In this document: positions 17,709-22,648 of the stretch, one piece after another
How positions within the stretch are numbered: the stretch's first letter is position 1
Layout: each line of letters begins with the position of its first letter
NCBI GenBank assembly: GCA_949948825.1
Contig: CATLIJ010000007.1
Span: 1-22,648, forward strand
DNA length: 22,648 nt
Origin: an uncultured Clostridiaceae bacterium
Lineage (GTDB): Bacteria; Bacillota; Clostridia; Lachnospirales; Lachnospiraceae
Direction of reading: 5' to 3'
Made by a program: the position numbers and the translations under genes
Notes under the pieces: model-generated
The model's input: only the letters and a program-made list of their open reading frames with translations
Databases searched by the model: none
What the model was told of the DNA's origin: nothing

Positions 17709-19322
17709 TTATTTTAACAAAATCTGTTTTCCCTGCAAATGGATATTGCAGTCATTTTCCTCTTTTTCCAAAATTATTTTATGCCCTCCAATGTGTACCT
17801 CTGTTACCGGATGTACCTTTTCACAGGTAACACCCCCTGACACATTGGAAAGGAGTATGCTGTCCAATTCCTCCAGCTCCTTTGTCTTTCTCTTTGCCAA
17901 ATCATCATATACACTGCGCTGCTCTACCAGCCTTGCATATTCTTCCTTTGTATCACGCTGATAGTTTTTGCCTGCTGCCCGCATTTCGGCTATATCCTTG
18001 CGCAGTCTCTCGCAAAGAACGTCAATCTCCTTCAGCTCATTGGCCACAGCATCTCTGCGTTCCTCCCGCTTTGGGTCATATCCCAGTATAAACAAATTTT
18101 TGCATCCGGATATGTTGCCGATTTTCTTTGCAGAAACAGAAGTATATGCCTGAATGCTGCCTCCAAAGATTAATCCCCGGCCTGATACTGCATAGACAGA
18201 GCCTTCCCGGCTGACCACCTCACTGTTGGCAATCACCTCTGCATAAATATTCCCCTTTGCCACAGCCCTGGCATTTTCCAAAATAGCACATTGAATCTGC
18301 TTCTCTGCATTTAACTCAGTCTCCTGGGTTCCCTTCACCTCTCCCTGAATCCGTATGGTCCCGCCAGACAAAATCTTCCCGTTACGCACATTTCCTTCAA
18401 TAATAATATTCCCGGTTGCATTTATCGTAACCCCATCCTCAATATTTCCGCGGATGAAAAGATCTCCCACACATTCCAGATCCCCCACAGAGGCATTGAC
18501 ATCATTTGATATAATTTTCTGATCATTGACAGCAAAATCGTCGTCCTCTGTCACCACAACACCGCTGATGTCCGCAACCAGGGTGGAACCATCCTCTGAT
18601 AATGATGTATTTCTTCCCATGGGAATCTTGACTTCTATTCCCCCTCTGGCATAAAGCACTTGTCCGGACACAGTCATTCCGTCCTGTGCAGCCACAGGAG
18701 GATGAATACGGCAGATCACATCTCCCTGGTGAATAATCTGTACCTTTTTCTTCCGCCGGATATCCATTCTTTCCGGGGAATCATTGTCACTAACCTCCAG
18801 AGTTTTCTCATTTCTGCGCTCAAACAGCTCCTCCAGCCTTCCGTCTTTGCCATCCACAGGGCTGACACCCCAGGCAATCTGTACAATATGCAAATATTCC
18901 TGCATGGAAATCAGCCTGGAAACAACATTCTCATCGATCCCATAGACAATCCCCTCATACCGCATATCTTCAAGAAACCGGGAGCGTTCAATCCCCTCCC
19001 CTCCATTTAACGGAGGGAGAATACATACATATGCATTCATGTGGTCCTCGGATACATGAAACAAAGAAAGCGCATCCACTGCCAAAAGTCCGGAACCTCC
19101 ATTCCCTGATTCAGATGGCATCTGACTGTCCAGATGCTTTTCTGCCGCCCGTTTCAAAACTGCATAAAAATCATCAATATCATTCTCCTCTACAGGAATC
19201 CCACCAAAATCCTGCCGTATATTACTCCGGATTTCTTCCATCATATCCCGCAGCTGACCGTTTCCAGAATAGTCAAAGCCTTTTGCCTCGCCTTTTCTTC
19301 CAAAAAAATCAAAAACTCCCAT
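17709..19322 (-). CDS. FapA / DUF342 family protein
   Basis: The protein has 537 residues. An N-terminal region (85-160) is followed by the FapA signature (RIHPPVAAQDGMTVSG near 206-220, then GRNTSLSEDGSTLVADISGVVV). A right-handed beta-helix built of Gly-Asn/Gly-Gly turns follows (about 280-405). Next is a charged coiled coil (about 420-490) and a short beta-rich tail. DUF342 proteins of Firmicutes are often encoded near flagellar or polar-localisation genes; their biochemical role is poorly defined. Here it is the first gene of a glycan-export unit. The ATG at 19322 has AAGGAGAGG 6-7 nt upstream. Family assignment is secure; function in this locus is unknown. Confidence 0.9.
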   Translation of the reverse strand: MGVFDFFGRKGEAKGFDYSGNGQLRDMMEEIRSNIRQDFGGIPVEENDIDDFYAVLKRAAEKHLDSQMPSESGNGGSGLLAVDALSLFHVSEDHMNAYVCILPPLNGGEGIERSRFLEDMRYEGIVYGIDENVVSRLISMQEYLHIVQIAWGVSPVDGKDGRLEELFERRNEKTLEVSDNDSPERMDIRRKKKVQIIHQGDVICRIHPPVAAQDGMTVSGQVLYARGGIEVKIPMGRNTSLSEDGSTLVADISGVVVTEDDDFAVNDQKIISNDVNASVGDLECVGDLFIRGNIEDGVTINATGNIIIEGNVRNGKILSGGTIRIQGEVKGTQETELNAEKQIQCAILENARAVAKGNIYAEVIANSEVVSREGSVYAVSGRGLIFGGSIQAYTSVSAKKIGNISGCKNLFILGYDPKREERRDAVANELKEIDVLCERLRKDIAEMRAAGKNYQRDTKEEYARLVEQRSVYDDLAKRKTKELEELDSILLSNVSGGVTCEKVHPVTEVHIGGHKIILEKEENDCNIHLQGKQILLK

Positions 19323-19392
19323 AATCTATCCTCTCCTTCCTAATCCAATTTGCTTTCTGACACAAAAGCTCTCCTCTCACTTGTTAGATACT

Positions 19393-19421
19393 ATTTTATG
19401 CCAAATTTCATTGGGAAGCAA
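19393..19421 (-). promoter_or_regulatory. Candidate promoter of the fapA-like/glycan unit
   Basis: On the minus strand TTGCTT (19421-19416) and TAAAAT (19398-19393) are 17 bp apart, giving a leader of about 65 nt. The -35 is poor (3 of 6) and the -10 good (5 of 6). No better candidate exists between 19323 and 19453. Confidence 0.4.
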
Positions 19422-19453
19422 TAGGATTATGAATTTTTTTGATTGGATGCTCC

Positions 19454-19897
19454 CTAATTGTTACTGTTCACAGGGGACATCTCCTTCTCAAACTGTGCCA
19501 GACTTTCTGCTTTAGCTGCCAGCCTCAGCCATCTCTCCAAAACTGCCGGATTGGTTTCTTTCTGTATTTTGGAATACAGATCCTTAGGCACTGCCTCTAT
19601 CGCTTCAAGAAGAACCAAAACACTTTCTGCTTTTCCTTCCCGTCGCCCATCCTCAATCAAATCGTCAATTGCCTTACACACTCCTGATTTTTCTCCTTTC
19701 TCTCCATCCATCACCTGAAGCAGCCTTTTCTGCTCACCTAAAAGCGATAATGCCATCATTTGTTCCACATGATCCATCCTTTGAATCTCTTCCCGATGAC
19801 TGTTGAGATAGTCATAAAAAAGCTGCTTATCTTTGTTATATTTTACCATACTGAAAATGTACTGTAAACTGCTTTCAAATACCTCCGTATTTTCCAC
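19454..19897 (-). pseudogene. 3' remnant of an Rpn-family (PD-(D/E)XK) transposase-like gene
   Basis: The 147-residue frame looks like the C-terminal part of Rpn-type recombination-promoting nuclease proteins. It has a helical middle (KYNKDKQLFYDYLNSHREEI, then MALSLLG), the typical CKAIDDLIEDGRREGKAESV stretch, and a helical tail. The nuclease domain expected upstream is absent. The frame begins at a GTG with no ribosome site, and an in-frame stop lies a few codons before it, inside a GTTACTGTTCAC repeat copy. An IS3 element starts 94 bp further on. I therefore call it a truncated gene. A small intact protein of unknown role is the less likely alternative. Confidence 0.6.
19460..19487. repeat. 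GTTACTGTTCAC-type repeat, copy 1
   Basis: GTTACTGTTCAC followed by AGGGGACATCTCCTTC, covering the last codons of the Rpn-like remnant. It matches the copy at 19908 exactly over the first 12 bases and closely (with small gaps) over the next 16. Confidence 0.6.
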
Positions 19898-19907
19898 TTC
19901 TTCATTC

Positions 19908-19978
19908 GTTACTGTTCACGGGGGGGCATCTTCTTGCCCGTCTTCGATGGACAAGAAGCATCAGTCGTTCGCCTGATG
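19908..19978. repeat. GTTACTGTTCAC-type repeat, copy 2, with two adjacent hairpins
   Basis: GTTACTGTTCAC followed by seven G and CATCTTCTTG. Two hairpins come next. One pairs 19930-19939 with 19949-19958; read on the minus strand it is 10 bp including one G-U. The other pairs CATCAG (19959-19964) with CTGATG (19973-19978). The block ends 12 bp before the IS and encodes no convincing protein. Confidence 0.5.
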
Positions 19979-19990
19979 TGGTATAAAAAA

Positions 19991-20016
19991 AGTTGACACC
20001 CCATACTCAAGGATTT
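19991..20016 (+). repeat. IS3-family left terminal inverted repeat
   Basis: Begins AGTTGACACC and ends CTCAAGGATTT. It matches the right end in inverse orientation at 21 of 26 positions; the mismatches cluster in the middle six bases. Confidence 0.8.
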
Positions 20017-20050
20017 GAGATATAATCAAGAGAATAAGGAGTGGACAAAA

Positions 20051-20385
20051 ATGGCAGAAAACAGACCATACGACCATGAATACAAAGTACAGGCCGTGAA
20101 GCTTGCAAGAGAAATTGGACAGGCTAAGGCCGCTAAAGAATTAGGAGTTCCCAAGAATACCATGTATGGATGAGAGCCAACCGCCTTGGTAATCTTGACC
20201 TTGGGGCCGGCTCTCAGACACCGCAAAGCGCTATGACGCTTAACGAGGAACTCATCCGGCTCCGCCAACAGGTGAAGGAACAGGAAAAAGAAATCAGGCG
20301 TTTGAAGAAAGAAAACGACTTTTTGGAGGAAGCCAGCGCTTTTTTCGCCGCGAGCCGTCTGAAGTCAGCAAAAACGAAAGAATGA
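20051..20385 (+). pseudogene. IS3-family transposase orfA, frameshifted by a 4-bp deletion
   Basis: OrfA is the DNA-binding half of the transposase. From ATG at 20051 (AAGGAG 9 nt upstream) the helix-turn-helix part reads to a premature TGA at 20171 after 40 codons (ends PKNTMYG). The remaining leucine-zipper part is open from ATG 20170 to TGA 20383 (MRANRLG... to ...SAKTKE). Family members would be expected to read YGWMRANR here, i.e. GGATGGATGAG; the window has GGATGAG, one GGAT unit fewer, consistent with replication slippage. The break leaves an ATGA stop/start overlap, so a two-piece translation is possible. The HTH and zipper would then be separate polypeptides and function is doubtful. 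Confidence 0.75.
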
Positions 20386-21290
20386 AGTTTATTGCAATAA
20401 AAACGAAAGACGGCGAATCAAAAGGTGATCTTGCTTTTTTCTGCCAGACACTCCATGTCAGCAGGCAGGGATTTTACCAGTATCTCGCAAATAAGGACCG
20501 TCCGTGGAAATACCAGCCCCTAGCGGATGCCATGAAAGAAATCCTGGAGGACGATGAGTGCAATGATACATATGGCCAGATCCGCATGTATCAGGCATTG
20601 GTCCTGAAGCAGCCGGAACATGTGGAAATCCCCAGTGAGCGCACCGTTTACCGTGTCATGGGAGAAATCGGGATCAGCCATCATCCCAGGCGCAAACCGA
20701 ACGGGATCACGAAAGCAGACAGGGAAGCCAGAAAGTCGGATGATCTCTTAAAACGTGATTTCCACGCAGAGGAACCACTGACAAAATGTGTCACAGACCT
20801 TACTGAGATCAAAGGCAAAGATGGGAAGCGATATGTTTCTGTTATTTTTGGCTGCTTCGATTCCAGCGTGATCGGTCTGGCGATGGACACCAACATGAAA
20901 GCACCGTTATGTGTGCAGACACTGGAAAACGCGGCGAAAGCGTATCCAGGTATCCGTGGAGCCATAATTCACAGTGACAGGGGAAGCCAGTATACCAGCC
21001 AGTCTTATCGGGATGCGATTGGGAAGTATGACATACGGCAAAGCATGAATAGTGCAGGAGGCAGATGCCACGATAATGCCCGCTGTGAAAGCATGTGGGC
21101 CAGAATGAAATCAGAATTACTGTATGGCCGTTATGAGATAGAAGAAATGACCACGGATGAACTCAGAACTATCATCTGGAGATATTTTATCAGCTACTGG
21201 AATAACCGGAGGATATGCTCTGCTAATGGCGGGCTTCCTCCGATGGTCAAACGGCAGCAATACTATGATTCCTTGAAAGAGGCAGCATAG
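20382..21290 (+). CDS. IS3-family transposase orfB (catalytic subunit)
   Basis: The protein has 302 residues and looks intact. An HTH_21-like region lies at about 45-100 (TYGQIRMYQAL, then RTVYRVMGEIGI). The rve integrase core lies at about 133-290, with catalytic D139 (VTDLTEI), D199 (HSDRGSQYTS) and E236 (DNARCESM). The spacing between the last two is 36 by my count, against the usual 35 for IS3. The C-terminal WNNRRICSANGGLPP matches the conserved end of the family. The ATG at 20382 overlaps the orfA stop (ATGA). IS3 members normally make an OrfAB fusion by -1 frameshifting, so the broken orfA may leave the element dependent on other copies. Confidence 0.93.
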   Translation: MKFIAIKTKDGESKGDLAFFCQTLHVSRQGFYQYLANKDRPWKYQPLADAMKEILEDDECNDTYGQIRMYQALVLKQPEHVEIPSERTVYRVMGEIGISHHPRRKPNGITKADREARKSDDLLKRDFHAEEPLTKCVTDLTEIKGKDGKRYVSVIFGCFDSSVIGLAMDTNMKAPLCVQTLENAAKAYPGIRGAIIHSDRGSQYTSQSYRDAIGKYDIRQSMNSAGGRCHDNARCESMWARMKSELLYGRYEIEEMTTDELRTIIWRYFISYWNNRRICSANGGLPPMVKRQQYYDSLKEAA

Positions 21291-21296
21291 GGTACA

Positions 21297-21322
21297 AAAT
21301 CCTTGAGAAAAATGTGTCAACT
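21297..21322 (-). repeat. IS3-family right terminal inverted repeat
   Basis: The reverse complement begins AGTTGACACA and ends CTCAAGGATTT. It lies immediately after the orfB stop at 21290. Confidence 0.8.
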
Positions 21323-21460
21323 AATCTTGACAAAATCACCACGATTGAAGCACTCTCAAAAGATTTGGACGCTGTTAAACAGAGTATTCTTGATGACAGC
21401 AAGATTGTGAAAAAAGGTGTTCGGGGAATATCCGTTAAAATATATCCCGAAAATGAATAG
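21323..21460 (+). pseudogene. 45-codon C-terminal tail of a gene cut at the IS right end
   Basis: The open frame starts exactly at the IS boundary (N-L-D-K-I-T-T) and ends ISVKIYPENE with TAG. It has no start or ribosome site of its own. The sequence is charged and helical then beta, like the end of a larger protein. I do not recognise the family. It lies 32 bp before the next gene, on the same strand. Confidence 0.5.
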
Positions 21461-21492
21461 ACAAAAGCTATATCCACCAAAAGGAGCACACA

Positions 21493-22095
21493 ATGATAAA
21501 AAAGAGTATCCGAAAAGAAATTGATAAAGTAATAAAAAATATTTGGATTCATAATATCTGCACTGATTATGGTAATGGCTTTCTAATAAAAGAAGCAAGC
21601 CTTCAATGCAGTTTATACCACCACTTGCAAAACGAATTAAACCTTTTGCTTCAACAAAATCACCTATATATTTATCCCGAATTTTATTTTAAGGAACTAA
21701 AATTTTTTGCAGATTTAGTTATTGTTGAAATGGATATGACGTTAGAAAAGAAATGGTTGTCTGAAAAAATGACTGATATAGCTGCTATTATAGAATTAAA
21801 ATATGATGGTGGAAATGCCATGTCAACATCTGATTACATCAAAACCGATATGCCAAAATTGAAAGAATATGTTCGCAGTCTAATTTATGATTGTCAATAT
21901 TATTTTGGCGTAATTTATGAAACTGACTGCGAATGGCTGAATTGGTTTGATAAGCGAAGCACCAATAATTGGGCAAATGGACGTTTAACAGAATTAAATG
22001 CCGGATATTTAGGCAAAACTATGTATTTTGAGGTAAATTCATATAACAATATGAATTTGCAGCAAAAGAGAACTCCTTGTAATGTTATATTTTAA
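21493..22095 (+). CDS. PD-(D/E)XK nuclease-like protein
   Basis: The protein has 200 residues, with AAAAGGAG 6-7 nt before the ATG. An N-terminal helix (SLQCSLYHHLQNEL) is followed by YIYPE (E63), FFADLVIVE (D74) and AAIIELKYDG (E101-x-K103). This is the alpha-beta-beta-beta arrangement and E/D/ExK pattern of PD-(D/E)XK phosphodiesterases. A helical region and a beta-rich tail (YFGVIYETDCEWLNWF) follow. The named family is unknown to me. It could be a defence or mobile-element nuclease, or a non-catalytic fold relative. Base composition is clearly more AT-rich than the genes to the left, consistent with horizontal acquisition. It probably was co-transcribed with the gene whose tail precedes it. 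Confidence 0.7.
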   Translation: MIKKSIRKEIDKVIKNIWIHNICTDYGNGFLIKEASLQCSLYHHLQNELNLLLQQNHLYIYPEFYFKELKFFADLVIVEMDMTLEKKWLSEKMTDIAAIIELKYDGGNAMSTSDYIKTDMPKLKEYVRSLIYDCQYYFGVIYETDCEWLNWFDKRSTNNWANGRLTELNAGYLGKTMYFEVNSYNNMNLQQKRTPCNVIF

Positions 22096-22173
22096 TACAT
22101 ATCAAATAAAGTATACATCGTCTTATTACAATCAAGAAACGATATGAAATCTGCCACACTTTAGAGAGCCTTA

Positions 22174-22202
22174 GTGACATTTCAATTTTCTTATGATATA
22201 GT
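22174..22202 (+). promoter_or_regulatory. Candidate sigma-A promoter for the right-edge gene
   Basis: GTGACA (22174-22179) and TATAGT (22197-22202) are separated by 17 bp, each 5 of 6 to consensus. The predicted leader is about 30 nt. Confidence 0.45.
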
Positions 22203-22237
22203 GGACTTCCACTTTTAGGAAAAGGAGTTGATGATAT

Positions 22238-22648
22238 ATGCCACAAATGAACAAAGGCGGTAAATTTATTTTCGGAAAGTCACTGATACGACATGATTTG
22301 ACAATCCATCTTCCATCACAGGCACTTGCAGAATATAACGCCACATCAGAGGGAAAAGTCTATCTTTTTACCGGAAGCAAAGTCACTGGCGGCTTTTGTG
22401 TGACAAGAAAAGGATTGTTAGAACCGTCAAAATTAGGACACATTCTTACTGATAATCCAGCTTTACAGAATTATCAGACCGCAGAGGGCGAATTTGTCAA
22501 ATATAAAGGGCGATCATATTGTTGGGTAAATATTTCAGAGAATGGTATAATTCAGCTTAATCAACAGATATTAGATTTTCTAAATCTGAAGATTGGAATG
22601 GAACTATTGTCTATCCGAAGCAGTGATATAGCTTTTACAATGGGCGCA
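22238..22648 (+). CDS. Unrecognised protein, C-terminus beyond right edge
   Basis: The frame is open for 137 codons from ATG at 22238 (AGGAG 10 nt upstream; ATG at 22231 is out of frame) to the window end. It begins MPQMNKGGKFIFGKS. Visible blocks are LTIHLPSQALAEY, VYLFTGSKVTGGFCVT, EFVKYKGRSYCWV and IIQLNQQILDFLNLKIGMEL. The last block and the LTIHLPSQAL block resemble the short beta-strand/LP pattern of AbrB/MazE-like swapped-hairpin domains, so a DNA-binding or antitoxin-like role is a weak possibility. I do not recognise the family. The AT-rich composition matches the neighbouring nuclease-like gene. Confidence 0.7.
   Translation, partial: MPQMNKGGKFIFGKSLIRHDLTIHLPSQALAEYNATSEGKVYLFTGSKVTGGFCVTRKGLLEPSKLGHILTDNPALQNYQTAEGEFVKYKGRSYCWVNISENGIIQLNQQILDFLNLKIGMELLSIRSSDIAFTMGA

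Larger units (their letters stand above)
19991..21322 (+). mobile_element. IS3-family insertion sequence
   Basis: The element is 1332 bp with 26-bp imperfect terminal inverted repeats (19991-20016 and 21297-21322; 21 of 26 match). The ends share AGTTGACAC and CTCAAGGATTT. It encodes orfA (broken) and orfB. No direct target duplication is visible at the flanks (AAA on the left, AAT on the right). The orfA/orfB organisation and the rve transposase identify the family. Confidence 0.88.

Noticed and set aside
19993..20026. TTGACA and TATAAT inside the IS left end as a promoter for orfA
   Set aside because: The spacing is 22 bp, too long for a sigma-A promoter, and no alternative -35 fits the -10.
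20026..20268. Minus-strand frame of 80 codons over IS orfA
   Set aside because: It is antisense to the recognisable transposase HTH region, with no ribosome site.
1..22648. CRISPR arrays, tRNA or rRNA genes, riboswitches
   Set aside because: I saw no regularly spaced identical repeats, no cloverleaf-like or rRNA-like segments, and no recognisable aptamer core in the intergenic regions.

Overview
The window looks like a low-to-mid GC Firmicutes chromosome, most probably a gut Lachnospiraceae member. The clues are strong purine-rich ribosome sites (AGGAGG type), a lipoprotein sugar-binding protein with two permeases and no dedicated ATPase, a membrane-anchored GH26 mannanase, a FapA (DUF342) protein and an IS3-family element typical of that group. 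The genus cannot be fixed from sequence alone.

From the left edge to about 19.3 kb every gene lies on the minus strand, in two transcription units. The right-hand unit (read first) is fapA-like > Wzt-type ABC ATPase > a 1.3-kresidue methyltransferase-like/GT2/GT4 fusion > LacI-family regulator. It ends in a long hairpin plus T-run at 11094-11180. The left-hand unit starts at a near-consensus sigma-A promoter (TTGAAA, 17 bp, TATAAT; 10722-10750) embedded in a perfect 13-bp AT-only inverted repeat. It reads solute-binding lipoprotein > MalF-like permease > MalG-like permease > GH26 beta-mannanase with C-terminal membrane anchor > a giant secreted repeat protein that runs off the left edge (at least 1441 residues). 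Together these form a beta-mannan capture, cleavage and oligosaccharide-import locus, with the adjacent LacI protein as the likely regulator.

From 19.45 kb onward the window is accessory. It holds the 3' remnant of an Rpn/PD-(D/E)XK transposase-like gene (minus), bracketed by copies of a GTTACTGTTCAC element, one of them next to two hairpins. Then comes an IS3-family insertion sequence (19991-21322, 26-bp imperfect ends) whose orfA carries an apparent 4-bp slippage deletion. After it lies an AT-rich plus-strand island: a 45-codon tail of a gene cut at the IS end, a PD-(D/E)XK nuclease-like protein, and an unrecognised protein running off the right edge. No direct target duplication is visible and the IS flanks belong to different genes on opposite strands, so this is probably a rearranged junction.

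The most novel-looking object is the repeat protein at 1-4323: eight copies of an unrecognised ~95-residue domain plus two further domain types, encoded directly behind the mannanase. Second is the combination of a LacI regulator with a short, non-canonical hinge and an AT-only palindromic promoter region.
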